Positions 16,899 to 26,693 are shown, counted from the first letter of the stretch. The stretch is DNA of 64,000 nucleotides from SZUA-36 sp963759155 (GCA_963759155.1 CAVWXX010000014.1:1-64000), one strand, 5' to 3'. Notes: generated by a model from the sequence alone, not told the origin. A program made the numbers and translations.

Positions 16899-17858
16899 AT
16901 GAATCAAAGATCATTAACACGCAGCCTGCCCGCGGTGTGCATGTTGTTACTGTTGGGGCTCGGTGCCTGTCAGCCCCAGGATCAGCCCCAGGGTACTGCT
17001 GATCAGCGCTACTTCGCTTCGCCGGTGGACGCAGCCGATGCGCTCGTACAGGCGGCCCAGGACAATGATATTGAAGCGTTGCGTGACATCCTGGGTGCCA
17101 AACACCAGGAAATTTACCAGACCACAGATACTGCAGACAACCTCGAGGACCGTCAGCAATTCGCTGAAATGGCCGCCGAAGACATGTTGTTCCGGCCGCT
17201 GGATGAGCATACCTTTGAGGTCGTCGTGGGTGACGATCAGTGGCCCTTGCCCATTCCGATTATCCAGGAGTCGCAGGGATGGCGCTTTGATACAGCCGCC
17301 GGGCTCGAAGAGATCATCAATCAACGCGTTGGGCAGAATGAACTGCTGATCATCGACGTGTGCAGCAGGCTCATCGCCGCCCAGGAACTGTTTCGCGACC
17401 GCGATTGGGATGGCAACGGTTACCTGAACTACGCATCCGAGATCATATCCACCCCCGGCCAATATGACGGTCTGTACTGGCCGCTCGAGGGAGACGTGCT
17501 GCCAAGCCCACTGGACGAGTTCATCGAATCGAACCAGGATTACCTCAGCAAGCGTGAAACCGGCTCTCCGGTTCGCGGCTATCGCGCTGATTTACTCACC
17601 TCCCAGGGTGCAGGCGCACCGGGTGGCGCCATGGACTTCTTGCAGGAAGGCCGCCTGATCAATGGTTGGGCCATGGTTGCCTGGCCGGCGGAATACGGCG
17701 TAACGGGCATTATGACCTTTCTCGTCAGCCACCACGGCGTCATCTATCAGCGCGATCTTGGTCCGGAATCAGGAACGATTGCCAAGTCAATGGAATCATT
17801 TGATCCGGGCCCTGAATGGACCGAGGTAGACCCGGATACCGAATTACAGTCGCAATGA
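16899..17858 (+). CDS. DUF2950 family lipoprotein
   Basis: GGAGAAG just before the ATG at 16899 fixes the start; a longer in-frame reading from 16638 overlaps the upstream gene. The signal ends in LLGLGAC, a lipobox, so the protein should be lipid-anchored. The body carries YFASPVDAADALVQAAQDND, VVVGDDQWPLPIPI, NGYLNYASEIIS and the C-terminal WPAEYGVTGIMTFLVSHHG, typical of DUF2950. It starts 43 bases after the DUF3300 gene on the same strand, an arrangement commonly seen for this pair, so they are probably cotranscribed. Biochemical function is not known. Confidence 0.9.
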   Translation: MNQRSLTRSLPAVCMLLLLGLGACQPQDQPQGTADQRYFASPVDAADALVQAAQDNDIEALRDILGAKHQEIYQTTDTADNLEDRQQFAEMAAEDMLFRPLDEHTFEVVVGDDQWPLPIPIIQESQGWRFDTAAGLEEIINQRVGQNELLIIDVCSRLIAAQELFRDRDWDGNGYLNYASEIISTPGQYDGLYWPLEGDVLPSPLDEFIESNQDYLSKRETGSPVRGYRADLLTSQGAGAPGGAMDFLQEGRLINGWAMVAWPAEYGVTGIMTFLVSHHGVIYQRDLGPESGTIAKSMESFDPGPEWTEVDPDTELQSQ

Positions 17859-17909
17859 CTGCACTCTTACTCAACAAGGAGATGGTTTGTAAGTTGTAGT
17901 TGCCTTCCT

Positions 17910-19217
17910 CTATCTTTTGAGCTTGTCGAATGCTTTTGAGGTTTCGACCCAACTACTTGCAGAAAGACGCTCGAGCGCCAATGGCGAAAACTCGCCTTCT
18001 ACCCACAAGGCGTGTTCTCTGCCGCCACCATGTTCATCCATCAGCCTGGCCATATCAGTAAGCGCTGCTTCCACGTCCTCGGTCCACAGCAAGTGGTCGA
18101 GCGGTGCGAACACCATTCCGGCTCCCGATTTGGTGATGGCAATTGGCACAAAACCGTTGGCAGATGGAACGAATTCCGCAATCGGGCTTACGTTCTCATG
18201 GTAGCTCTGAGCAAAACTAGCCAACCACACCATATAATATACCTCGATTTTGGACACCACCTTGCTGGCGTTTTGCAGAAGCATTTCCCTGCCTTTCACC
18301 TTGTCCAAGGCTTTAATTGAAACGACCAGTATGGTCTGTTCCGTAGGCGAGTAAACCTTGTTCGAAAAAAACTTCTCGATCAGCTTTTTATCATAGCCAA
18401 GCTTCTTGAGCGTCTCCTGGTTCAGGATCAGAAGGTCGGTCGGGCTAAGGCTCCAGACCATCTTGCTGACACTGCTCGCCGCACTGACAACACTGGGGAT
18501 AGGCATCAATATCTTGCTCAGTCTGCCCACGGTGCCGGATATTTGAGCCACCCGGTCCAGTTCGGCCTGCAATACTGGGTTGTCGGAATAGGGGTCCACG
18601 CTCAATTCCTGGGCAATTTTACGGTGGGCTTTACCCACGCCCAGGAAAGCATTGGCCACCGTTGTGGTCACGCCGGGTTGTTCTTCACCGTCTTTTTTAT
18701 CCGCGTCTTCACCGCTATCCTCATCTTGATCCTCATCAGAATCCTTTTGGCTGACCTGTTGCCCGACGTCTTTCGTGGTTTTGGCCGTGCGTTTGAAAAA
18801 CCGGGAAACACCCGCACCCATATTTTGCACTGTCCCCACGGGATTGGTCACCAGCGCACCCACGGACTTGCCGGTATCCGTTACCACACCGACCACGGCA
18901 TCGGTTCCGACACCGGCCGATGTCATCCCCTTTAGCTCGGCTATTGCATCAATCTCGTGCAGGAGTATTTTCAGATTGCGATCTCCGACCGCCGTAAACT
19001 CGCCATAATCAGAATTGACCGTGTAGTAATTCATGTAGCCGCTGACCAGGACATCGTCTGCGATGCTGTAGTGTTTTCCCTTTAGCATTTCCGCCGGCAA
19101 AAGACTGGCCGCTTTGACAGTCATGGTCTCCGGATCGTAATCGCCAGCGAGGGCTGTCATAGAAATTAATAACACATAAACCAGCAAGCCGCTGCGGCTG
19201 GAAGAAATTATTTTCAC
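17910..19217 (-). CDS. Secreted protein of unknown function with an acidic linker
   Basis: A GTG at 19217, eight bases after GGAGA, gives a good Sec signal (SGLLVYVLLISMTALAG). An upstream in-frame TTG would spoil it. The protein has a middle acidic, Asp/Glu-rich stretch (DSDEDQDEDSGEDADKKDGE, about residues 165-190) between two domains that I do not recognise. The second contains KMVWSLSPTDLLILNQETLK and a Val-rich strand region. No catalytic motif is evident. The gene faces the DUF2950 gene tail to tail. It may be a periplasmic or surface protein. Confidence 0.6.
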   Translation of the reverse strand: MKIISSSRSGLLVYVLLISMTALAGDYDPETMTVKAASLLPAEMLKGKHYSIADDVLVSGYMNYYTVNSDYGEFTAVGDRNLKILLHEIDAIAELKGMTSAGVGTDAVVGVVTDTGKSVGALVTNPVGTVQNMGAGVSRFFKRTAKTTKDVGQQVSQKDSDEDQDEDSGEDADKKDGEEQPGVTTTVANAFLGVGKAHRKIAQELSVDPYSDNPVLQAELDRVAQISGTVGRLSKILMPIPSVVSAASSVSKMVWSLSPTDLLILNQETLKKLGYDKKLIEKFFSNKVYSPTEQTILVVSIKALDKVKGREMLLQNASKVVSKIEVYYMVWLASFAQSYHENVSPIAEFVPSANGFVPIAITKSGAGMVFAPLDHLLWTEDVEAALTDMARLMDEHGGGREHALWVEGEFSPLALERLSASSWVETSKAFDKLKR

Positions 19218-19483
19218 GCAACTGTCTCCAATCCAATAAGGCAATCAAACCAGGCCTATTTTGCCACAGCCGCCCGGGGAATATATTCTTGCTGTATGCA
19301 TATCTCCACGGGACGACTGGTGAATGCCTAAAGTAGTGGTGGCAATTCAGTATTCGCGCCGGATTGGTACGTGGTAGTTTAATCTCCGTGTGGCCGCTGC
19401 TCACTAGCGGATTTTCGCGTGTTACGACCTCTAACTATTGATGTTTGAAGTCTGAAAACCGAAATGGATAATGGATAAATTTG

Positions 19484-20365
19484 ATGAAAATCATCACTCT
19501 TTTCCTGCTTTTTATGTTACTTGCAGGACTACCCCGCCCTGCTATTTCCCAGTAACAACCTCTTGTCGGCGATGAACTGGTAGTCGGTTACTATGGCCGC
19601 CCTGAAGTGGCTTCATTAGGTATTCTTGGAGAATATTCGATTGAAGACCTTACGCCTCTGATCCAGGCAAAAGCCGATGAATACAAACAGATCAGCGGAG
19701 ACAAGAACGTAATTCCCGCCTATCACCTTATCTATGGGCTGGCCGCCGCAGATCCAGGACCCGAAAAACAATTCCTGCTTCCTTTATCGAGCGAAAAAAT
19801 GATGGCATATATCAATGCGGCTCAGAGTAATGGATTCCTGGTCATTATCGACACGCAACTGGGAGCCCTCACACCGGTTGAAGCCATAAAGCCTGCTCTC
19901 AAGTATCTCAATTATGAAAATGTCCATTTGGCCATCGATCCGGAATTTGAGGTCAACGACCTCGATGTTCCGCCCGGCAAGCTTATTGGCCATGTTACGG
20001 GTGAGCAGATCAACCAGGCGCAAGCCGCCATGAGCGACTATATGAAAGAAAACAAGATCGAGCACAAGAAGATACTTATCGTGCATATGTTTACAGCAAA
20101 CATGGTCAAGGACAAAGCAGCAGTAAAGCCATTTGAAAATATCAAATTAATTATGAATCTGGATGGCCATGGATCCGCAGAATTAAAAATCAAAATATAT
20201 AACGATCTTTATACATCCGCAGTAGCTTCTAAAATTCCAGGTGGATTCAAGCTTTTTTTCAAGGAAGACAAGCCGTTCATGATGACACCAGCACAAGTTC
20301 TGGGGCAGGAATCCATTGGAGGCAAGTTAATTGCTGAAACACCTCATTACATCAACTACCAATAG
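19484..20365 (+). pseudogene. Secreted TIM-barrel-like protein interrupted by an in-frame stop after its signal peptide
   Basis: The ATG at 19484 starts KIITLFLLFMLLAGLPRPAI, a signal peptide ending SQ, followed at once by TAA (19553-19555). The same frame then continues without a break for 270 codons: ELVVGYYGRPEVASLGILGE, DLTPLIQAKADEYKQISG, YHLIYGLAAADPG, NVHLAIDPEFEV and MNLDGHGSAELK. This resembles a glycoside-hydrolase-like barrel of unknown substrate. One substitution (CAA or GAA to TAA) would restore a normal secreted protein. Unless the stop is read through or is a sequencing error, the mature part could only start internally (for example near 19607) and would not be exported. Confidence 0.65.
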
Positions 20366-20409
20366 CGGAGTTATGCCGCCGGGAAGGCAAGACCGCCAAC
20401 ATTACCTGG

Positions 20410-21036
20410 CTACTCTGTCTCGCTGATCACACCCGCCTCGACCGCGAGTTGTGCGAGTTCGGCGACAGAACTTACCTGTAGTTTTTTCATCATGTTGGCG
20501 CGGTGACGCTTTACAGAGCGCTCGTCAATGCCAAGATCGGCGGCAATCTGTTTGTTTAACTTTCCACGAAGCACGTGCGTCAATACCTCGTTTTGACGCG
20601 TCGTCAATTGATTGAAGCGCTGCAGAAAACCTTTTTGATTTCGGCGTTGATGGCGCTCGCTTATATCGCGCGCCAACGCACGCTCTATGGCAGCCAGTAT
20701 TGCCTCCTTTTCCGCTGTTTTTAAGAGAAAATCTTCAGCGCCGCTGCGCATGGCCTGCACGCTGGTGGGTATATCGCCATGTCCGGTGAGAAAGATAATA
20801 GGTAAATGGTTGCCGGATTGCGCAAGCGCTTCCTGCAAATCCATTCCATCGATGCCGGGCATGCGCAAATCGGTGATGACACAGCCTTTGACCTGCTTCG
20901 GCATTTTCTTGAGAAAGTCCATCGCGGAAGAATAACTCTCTACCGAATACCCAAAGGCATTCAGCCATCGTGACATCGATGTCAGGAATGAAGGGTCATC
21001 ATCAACAACAAACACGGTTTGTGGAGGTTTGCTCAT
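20410..21036 (-). CDS. Response regulator, receiver plus LuxR-type HTH (FixJ class)
   Basis: The receiver domain (about 1-120) has the acidic triad VDDD at 11-14, the phospho-acceptor in TDLRMPG (Asp56), a Thr in FLTGHGD and the Lys of FLLKTAEKE. The C-terminal LuxR/FixJ HTH (about 140-200) shows LTTRQNEVLTHVLRGKLNKQ and ERSVKRHRANMMKKLQV. It overlaps the kinase gene upstream by ATGA, so the two are translationally coupled and form one two-component system. Targets are unknown; the neighbouring outer-membrane genes are possible. Confidence 0.93.
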   Translation of the reverse strand: MSKPPQTVFVVDDDPSFLTSMSRWLNAFGYSVESYSSAMDFLKKMPKQVKGCVITDLRMPGIDGMDLQEALAQSGNHLPIIFLTGHGDIPTSVQAMRSGAEDFLLKTAEKEAILAAIERALARDISERHQRRNQKGFLQRFNQLTTRQNEVLTHVLRGKLNKQIAADLGIDERSVKRHRANMMKKLQVSSVAELAQLAVEAGVISETE

Positions 21037-22928
21037 GTTGGTGTTTCCGATGCTCGCACGGTCTGTAATGTAAATCGAACTTCGACGCCACCGTGGGGGC
21101 TTTTCTCAGCTGTGATTTTACCGCCATGCGACTCGATAATTGTTTTCGATATTGCCAGACCAACACCCAAGCCATCTTTCTTGGTAGTAAAAAACGGATC
21201 AAAAAGGAGCGGCAACTTTTCAGGATCAACACCCGGGCCATTGTCACTCACAACTATTTCTATCATTCCATCTGCTGTTTGCGAGACCCGTATGAAAACC
21301 TTTCGATTTTCACTGGTTGATTCATCGAATGCTTGCAGGCTGTTGAGCACCAGATTCAGTATAACCTGCTGCAAATGGGTTCGGTCACCGTACACCGGAG
21401 GTAGTTTCTTCGGTATTTCCACCAGTAATTCCGTGCGTTGTGCGCGCAGTTCACTAAAGAGTATTTGACTCGTCTGGTTAATCAACTCAGCTACAGCCAG
21501 TGCCTCAAACTTCAGTTCGTGCCGCTGCAGGAGTGAGCGCATGCGACTAATCACCGTTATGGCGCGATGACTATCCGCACGAATATCTTTGACAATAGCG
21601 CCCAATTCATCAAGGTTCGATGGTCTCTGTTTTAACAATAGCTCGGCAACATCCGTATCGCGCAAAATCGCTCCCAGCGGTTGGTTAATCTCATGCGCCA
21701 GTGCCGAAGAAAGCTGCCCCAGACTTGAAATACGCGAGATATGAGCAAGTTCGTCACTGCGCTCCTGTAATTTGGTTTCAGCAGCTTTAACCTCGGTGAT
21801 ATCCTGCGATACCCCTCGAATGATGCGAGGCTGACCGTTGGGTCCATATTCCACTTTTCCACTCGCCGATAGCCATCGCACCTGATCGTCCTGGTTCACT
21901 ATCCGGAACGCCAACTGCAGGTCCTCGTTCTCTTGCATTGCGTGAAAAATGGTTTCTCGAATGACTTCCTGATCATCGTGATGGACAGTATCGAGATACT
22001 GATCGAACTTGATGGGTTTGGAAACATCAAACCCCATTAATCTGTCAGTGGCACGTGTCACCCATATTTCATCGTTTAACATGTCCCACTCCCACATCTC
22101 CAGTTTGGCTGCCCTGCATGCCAACTCCATGCGTTGCTGACTTTCTTCTAATTCCGCGGACAATTTGCTGGCGCGGGATAAATCCAGGCTGAGTTCGTGA
22201 GCCATCACGACCACAAATAACAAAAAGCACAGACTGATAAAAGTACCGGGAAGGACACCACTGCTCATCAAATCGGAACTGATGGATGAAAATACGGCTG
22301 TCAATAAGATTGTACCGCAGACTGTCATGGCACGGCGGCGGTCTCCACGTTTCCATGCTGTAACGCCTGCTTCTATAACGAACCACATGAACAGCAAGCC
22401 ACCAACTTTGGTAACAACCCTCCATGGGTTCATCTCTCCCACCGGGATCGAAAAAGTTTCGCCCAGAAACACAACATGGTGGATTTCTGAAATTTCCGCG
22501 AAAGTAGCATTCGGATAAAACAGAAAGTTGGGTAGTAAAACCAATAAACGCAGGCCAGTGATTATCCACGCCAGGCTGCGGCGCCCGGCACGCAGATAGA
22601 TGTGTAAGAACCATACCGCCGATATAACCATCAGCGCAGCTGGTACATGCATCCAGCGCAAAATTTCCCCATATGCTGAAGGCGTGGGCGCATGTAAGAG
22701 ATTCAACTCCAGTATGGCGAGCGCTGCAGCGGAGATAGCTATGAAAGAAAACAGCAGGAATGCCCACTTGTCCCGCTGGCGAAACCACACGGAAAGATAG
22801 AGACCGGCCAGTGTCAGGGAAATGGCTGCAGAGCTTGTCCAGATGACCGTCGTCCAGCTCATGATCAAATCAAACCGCCAGGCGCTCTGATGCGGGCTCT
22901 GGAAGCGCTTACTGTATTGAAAATACAC
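21033..22928 (-). CDS. Membrane sensor histidine kinase with PAS domain
   Basis: Residues up to about 260 form seven or so membrane helices without a known sensor signature. A PAS/PAC fold follows (MWEWDMLNDEIWVT to IIRGVSQDITEVKAAE). The kinase core has the phospho-acceptor in SSALAHEINQPLGAIL, then the N box NLVLNSLQAF and the G boxes VSDNGPGVDP and KDGLGVGLAISKTI. This FixL-like core pairs with the FixJ-like regulator downstream (ATGA overlap). The start used is a GTG; an ATG 22 codons inside is an alternative with a weaker context. The related core at 25359 shares the HEINQPLGAIL-type box. Confidence 0.9.
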   Translation of the reverse strand: MYFQYSKRFQSPHQSAWRFDLIMSWTTVIWTSSAAISLTLAGLYLSVWFRQRDKWAFLLFSFIAISAAALAILELNLLHAPTPSAYGEILRWMHVPAALMVISAVWFLHIYLRAGRRSLAWIITGLRLLVLLPNFLFYPNATFAEISEIHHVVFLGETFSIPVGEMNPWRVVTKVGGLLFMWFVIEAGVTAWKRGDRRRAMTVCGTILLTAVFSSISSDLMSSGVLPGTFISLCFLLFVVVMAHELSLDLSRASKLSAELEESQQRMELACRAAKLEMWEWDMLNDEIWVTRATDRLMGFDVSKPIKFDQYLDTVHHDDQEVIRETIFHAMQENEDLQLAFRIVNQDDQVRWLSASGKVEYGPNGQPRIIRGVSQDITEVKAAETKLQERSDELAHISRISSLGQLSSALAHEINQPLGAILRDTDVAELLLKQRPSNLDELGAIVKDIRADSHRAITVISRMRSLLQRHELKFEALAVAELINQTSQILFSELRAQRTELLVEIPKKLPPVYGDRTHLQQVILNLVLNSLQAFDESTSENRKVFIRVSQTADGMIEIVVSDNGPGVDPEKLPLLFDPFFTTKKDGLGVGLAISKTIIESHGGKITAEKSPHGGVEVRFTLQTVRASETPT

Positions 22929-23073
22929 GTCGTCAACTGCCTCTCCTGAATCTGCAATCTCTGAGCTATGTTAGCATTTTCACTCAGACAGATTTGACAC
23001 CAAAAAACTTTGGTCTATGAAGCCGGGCGTGTCGTCACAGAAAGTGTTGATGACCATATGACGCGGGTGACTG

Positions 23074-23349
23074 ATGAAATATAAGCTGGTTTTTCCCGAC
23101 AGCTACATCAGGCGAGCCAGAAAATTTCTAAACAAACATCCTGAGATTCACGGCCAATATCGCAAGACCCTGGAGTTACTGGAATTTGACCCCTATCACC
23201 CGTCCCTGAGGCTGCAAAGCTTGCAGGGAAATCTGAGCGGCCTTTCATCAGTTTCCATCAACATCAGCTATCGGATCGTGCTTGAGCTGATTATTGAAGG
23301 AAATGAAATTCTGTTTATCAATATCGGCAAACACGATCAGGTGTACTGA
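23074..23349 (+). CDS. RelE/ParE-superfamily toxin-like protein
   Basis: The 91-residue frame KYKLVFPDSYIRRARKFLNK, DPYHPSLRLQSLQGNLSG, SINISYRIVLELIIE and ILFINIGKHDQVY has the pattern of RelE-type ribonuclease toxins, including the late Arg strand and terminal IGKHDQVY. The usual antitoxin would lie upstream. A reading frame from 23010 to 23084 (ending HMTRVTDEI) overlaps the toxin start by 11 bases, as antitoxin genes often do, but only about 24 codons are open. The antitoxin therefore seems truncated, and the toxin may be inactive or controlled from elsewhere. Confidence 0.7.
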   Translation: MKYKLVFPDSYIRRARKFLNKHPEIHGQYRKTLELLEFDPYHPSLRLQSLQGNLSGLSSVSINISYRIVLELIIEGNEILFINIGKHDQVY

Positions 23350-23532
23350 TTTTTCAATCATTGAGAGCAGATCGGTCCTGATCGATAAGGGACTTTGGCA
23401 CTACCGAGAGCTCAGCTTGCAAGCCGAAGTACGCCAATGCTGCTTCTAGCCGGGGTCGGGGCCCTCGCGATTGTTGCGATACTGCTTTGCGAAAGGCTTG
23501 AATCGCAAACCAGATAAATATCGTCTGAGGGT

Positions 23533-24783
23533 TTAAGGGCCAATCCATTGCAAGCGGAACAGTAGCTGTTTAGTCAGACCTGTAGATCCATACCGGTCCA
23601 GCTCAATATCACCATAACCGGCACTCATCTTCCAGCGGCGTGTTGCCCACCAGTTGACACCGACGTACCATTTTTGCATCCTGCCACCGCTAATCCCGGT
23701 GTCATCCAGGTTCACCCGGCCGATGCGTACAAACGGTTCAAACGTGCCCCAGCCAGCTTCCGGTTCCACCCGGCGACTGAATCGCTTCATGGTGTCATAG
23801 GGTCGTAATTCGCCGTTGAAAAGGTAACTGGCGGTCACATAATAGCCGTCAAAGCCGGGATTGCCGACAGTATCGGCCTTGACCCTGGCCTGAACATACT
23901 CTCCGAGGACGGTAAACCTGTCGCTCTGCCAGAGCGCTTCCAGCCCCAGGTTCCAGGCATGATCAGCCCCGAAGCTACCGGTGTCCACGTAGTAGTCAGT
24001 TACATTGGAACCCGGCCTGCCGACGTAGCGCAGGAAACCCTGTTCGTCCTCCTGGTAGCGGAGTGAAACACCGAGGTGAAGGAACCGGCTGCCTTCATCC
24101 TGCCAAACCGGCAGGCCGGTTAATCGCGCGGTGAATTGATTGCCCTGCGCTTTAAAGTCACCACTGGCGACGAACCAGTCGTTGAACCATCCGGCTTGCA
24201 GGGCAAGTCGTTTTTCCAGGTAGGTATGTGTGTAACTGATGCCCCAGGCCCTGGACACGAAAAACGGGTTCAAAAGGCGTTCATGATGTGGCAGGTTGGC
24301 AGCATCACCCGCCAGTTCATAAATAAATGGCTGTTTCTGTTTGCCGAAGGTCAATCGCCGGGTCCCATCGGCGAAGTGACGTGTCATTGCAACGTCTATG
24401 AACTTGAATGTCGGATCACCCGGTGTATCGTCAAGCCCATTGTATTCGACCGAGATCAGATAGGACCAGGGACCGATGAAGTCGAGTGTTCCGGCGACCA
24501 GGAAGCGGAAGGAACGGGCATCGAAGGCATTATCCTGTTCACCCACCTGGTCGATACTGCGCCGATTCTGATCAAACACGCTGTAATCAAACAATCCCAC
24601 GAATATCATGCCCACGGAGAAATGCTCATTCCTGTATTTACTGACATCCGCCCATCTTTCGGGAATATCCGGGAACTGGTAATCACCGCCGTCTTGGTCT
24701 TGCGCCAGCAGGGAAAAAGGTGCAATGAAGCACAGCAGTGCGAGAAGCCATTGAATGATGGTGACCCTCGTCGGATCTACCAT
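23533..24783 (-). CDS. Phosphate-selective porin OprO/OprP-like outer-membrane protein
   Basis: From the ATG at 24783 the product has a signal (IIQWLLALLCFIAPFSLLAQ) and a barrel with family features: DARSFRFLVAGTLDFIGPWS, KFIDVAMTRHFADGTRRLTF, GKQKQPFIYELAGDAANLP, ERLLNPFFVSRAWG, QAGWFNDWF and a C-terminal GYGDIELDRYG, then LFRLQWIGP. Family members pass phosphate or pyrophosphate, though many homologues are of unknown specificity. The ribosome-binding site is not clear; GTG or TTG codons up to 20 codons upstream are alternatives. No phosphate transport gene lies close by. Confidence 0.8.
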   Translation of the reverse strand: MVDPTRVTIIQWLLALLCFIAPFSLLAQDQDGGDYQFPDIPERWADVSKYRNEHFSVGMIFVGLFDYSVFDQNRRSIDQVGEQDNAFDARSFRFLVAGTLDFIGPWSYLISVEYNGLDDTPGDPTFKFIDVAMTRHFADGTRRLTFGKQKQPFIYELAGDAANLPHHERLLNPFFVSRAWGISYTHTYLEKRLALQAGWFNDWFVASGDFKAQGNQFTARLTGLPVWQDEGSRFLHLGVSLRYQEDEQGFLRYVGRPGSNVTDYYVDTGSFGADHAWNLGLEALWQSDRFTVLGEYVQARVKADTVGNPGFDGYYVTASYLFNGELRPYDTMKRFSRRVEPEAGWGTFEPFVRIGRVNLDDTGISGGRMQKWYVGVNWWATRRWKMSAGYGDIELDRYGSTGLTKQLLFRLQWIGP

Positions 24784-24843
24784 TGGCCGGGTTTCGATTG
24801 GACTGTTTATCAAGCTGGTCACTATACTTCCATTCAAAGTCAA

Positions 24844-24987
24844 AGCTGCACTCCCAGACCAATGACCGGCCTGGCGGAGTCAAGGCTGATAAGAGCATTA
24901 AACCTGGCACCATGGTCGATATCCGGATGACCTGTGCCAAACGGTGTATCTTCCAGAGCGTAAGAAGAAAATGCAACACATCCTGCT
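24844..24987. other. Junction region between the porin promoter and a cls fragment
   Basis: One reverse frame holds DTPFGTGHPDIDHGARFNAL and ISLDSARPVIGLGVQL before a stop, which could be the last strands of a vanished outer-membrane protein, but I cannot assign it. No complete gene is present. Confidence 0.2.
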
Positions 24988-25185
24988 TCAAAAAGCGCTC
25001 TTGACCGCCGACCTGGTCGTCAACATTGTCACGGCGACGAACGGAAAGCTGACCAGTGAGACGGCCCAGGCCACCGCGCCCTGCGCGGTTCGGATGGTCA
25101 ATGTGGCATGGACAGCCGAGAGGATTCCGGCTATGTAAAACGCCGTAACAATGAAGGCGAGCATGCGCGTTCTCTGCTTTTTCAT
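24988..25185 (-). pseudogene. N-terminal fragment of a cardiolipin synthase (phospholipase-D family)
   Basis: The ATG at 25185 follows AAGG and begins KKQRTRMLAFIVTAFYIAGI, then AVHATLTIRTAQGAVAWAVS and LVSFPFVAV. This matches the two-helix start of bacterial cardiolipin synthases (normally followed by PxYWVFGRxKF). The frame breaks right there into unrelated codons and a stop. Neither HKD motif is present, so the enzyme is gone. The truncation is next to the 71-bp repeat at 25265, which suggests the cassette insertion removed or displaced the gene. Confidence 0.65.
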
Positions 25186-25264
25186 GCCTTGAAGTCTCCC
25201 TCGAAACAGAATCTCGACTTGGGCAATGCGTTTGAAACGGGTATTCGATATTGACATCGCCTAA

Positions 25265-25335
25265 AGGCGAGTTTTGACGTATTGCGAAGTTCAATATACG
25301 CTGATTGATGGTAATACACCCTTTTTGCGTCCTAT
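25265..25335 (+). repeat. 71-bp direct repeat, left copy, flanking a kinase cassette
   Basis: It starts AGGCGAGTTTTGACGTATTG and ends GCGTCCTAT. The copy at 26877-26947 has the same length and orientation and differs at seven positions by eye. A short palindrome (TCGCCTAAAGGCGA) covers the left edge here, and a similar one precedes the right copy. The pair brackets the truncated kinase and receiver fragment. Confidence 0.85.
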
Positions 25336-25358
25336 ACTCAAAATGATGAAAAACGCCA

Positions 25359-26693
25359 TTGAATTTTACGAATCCCAGCTCAACCACGTGGCGGACAGCA
25401 CGCCGCGAGTTCAGCATGCAATACCGCTTGCGGAAACACGACGGTGGATATTGTTGGGTGCTGGATACCGGCGTGCCGCGTTTTGCCGCGGATGGGCAAT
25501 TTCCTGGTTACATCGGGTCGTGTGTTGACATGACCAATCAAAAGCAGGCAGCGGAGCGCCTCCGGGAGTCGGCGGAGTTCAATGAGAAGGTTCTCGCCTC
25601 GTTCGACAGTCCCATTGCCATCCTGGACCGCACCGGGAAAATTATTGCGGTCAACAACGCTTGGAATGAATTCGCACTGGCGAATGGCGGCGCATCTTCC
25701 GCAGTTGGCGTGGGCGTCAGTTACTTGGAGGTTTGTGAACAGGGGAGCGCCGCTGGTGACGTGATGGCGGGACACGCGTTGGCGGGCATCGGTTCCGTTC
25801 TGGAAGGCGCGCGCGATTTCTTTGAGATGGAATATCCTTGCAGCTCACCCGTCGAATTTAAGTCGTTTTTGATGCGGGTTGTTCCGATGAAAACCTCCGG
25901 TGGTGGAGCCGTGGTCTCCCATACGGACGTCACCCAGTTGAGGCTGGCGGAGTTAGAAGCGCGTAAGCTGCACGACGAGCTAGCGCACATGCAGCGGGTA
26001 ACCACCACGGGGGAACTCGCCACCACCTTGGCGCATGAACTCAACCAACCGCTGGGCGCGATTCTCCGGAACACGGAGGCCGCCGAACTGTTCCTCCAGC
26101 AGACTCCACCTGACTATGAAGAAGTGCAGGCGATCCTGGCTGACATCAAGCGCGACGGCCAGCGGGCGGGTGCCGTCATTGACCAGATGCGGACACTCCT
26201 CAAGAGGCGCGATCTGCAGTTTGAGTCGCTGGGCCTGAAAGAACTCGCGGATCAGGTTGTTGCGCTCGTGCGCCCCGAGCTGAGGGTGCAACACGCGAAA
26301 TTCGCCAGTGACGTGCCCGACGACCTGCTGCCGGTGCGCGGCGACCGCGTCCAGTTGCAGCAGGTGCTGCTCAACCTTCTGATGAACGGTCTGGATGCGC
26401 TGGAAGACCTGCCGGCCAAGCAGCGGCGACTGAGTCTGAGCGTCCGTTCGGCGGACCCACAGACGGTGGAAGTGGCGGTGAGTGATTGCGGTCCGGGGAT
26501 ACCGGCAGAGAAGCTGTCCGATATCTTTAAACCATTTAACACGACCAAGTCAAAGGGCCTCGGGATGGGACTGGCGATTTCTCAAAGCATCATCGCGGCG
26601 CACGGCGGCCGGCTCTGGGCGGAGAACAATCCCGAGGGCGGCGCGACTTTCCGGTTTACGTTGAAAGTGGCGGGAAATGAAGGCCCGGCATAA
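25359..26693 (+). CDS. Sensor histidine kinase, N-terminally truncated, two PAS regions
   Basis: The frame enters inside a PAS domain (REFSMQYRLRKHDGGYCWVL, then GYIGSCVDMTNQKQAAERL), followed by a second PAS (FDSPIAILDRTGKIIAVNNA) and the catalytic core. The core has the H box TLAHELNQPLGAILRN, the N box NLLMNGLDAL and the G boxes VSDCGPGIPA and KGLGMGLAISQS. The first 25 or so codons are not PAS-like, and the usual N-terminal sensor is missing because the sequence is cut near the 71-bp repeat. No clear ribosome-binding site was found. A soluble kinase could still be made, but the gene is more likely damaged. A receiver fragment follows directly. Confidence 0.7.
   Translation: MNFTNPSSTTWRTARREFSMQYRLRKHDGGYCWVLDTGVPRFAADGQFPGYIGSCVDMTNQKQAAERLRESAEFNEKVLASFDSPIAILDRTGKIIAVNNAWNEFALANGGASSAVGVGVSYLEVCEQGSAAGDVMAGHALAGIGSVLEGARDFFEMEYPCSSPVEFKSFLMRVVPMKTSGGGAVVSHTDVTQLRLAELEARKLHDELAHMQRVTTTGELATTLAHELNQPLGAILRNTEAAELFLQQTPPDYEEVQAILADIKRDGQRAGAVIDQMRTLLKRRDLQFESLGLKELADQVVALVRPELRVQHAKFASDVPDDLLPVRGDRVQLQQVLLNLLMNGLDALEDLPAKQRRLSLSVRSADPQTVEVAVSDCGPGIPAEKLSDIFKPFNTTKSKGLGMGLAISQSIIAAHGGRLWAENNPEGGATFRFTLKVAGNEGPA

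Noticed and set aside
24136..24930. Long forward frame across the OprP porin
   Set aside because: Antisense shadow; the porin strand has signal peptide, barrel pattern and family motifs.
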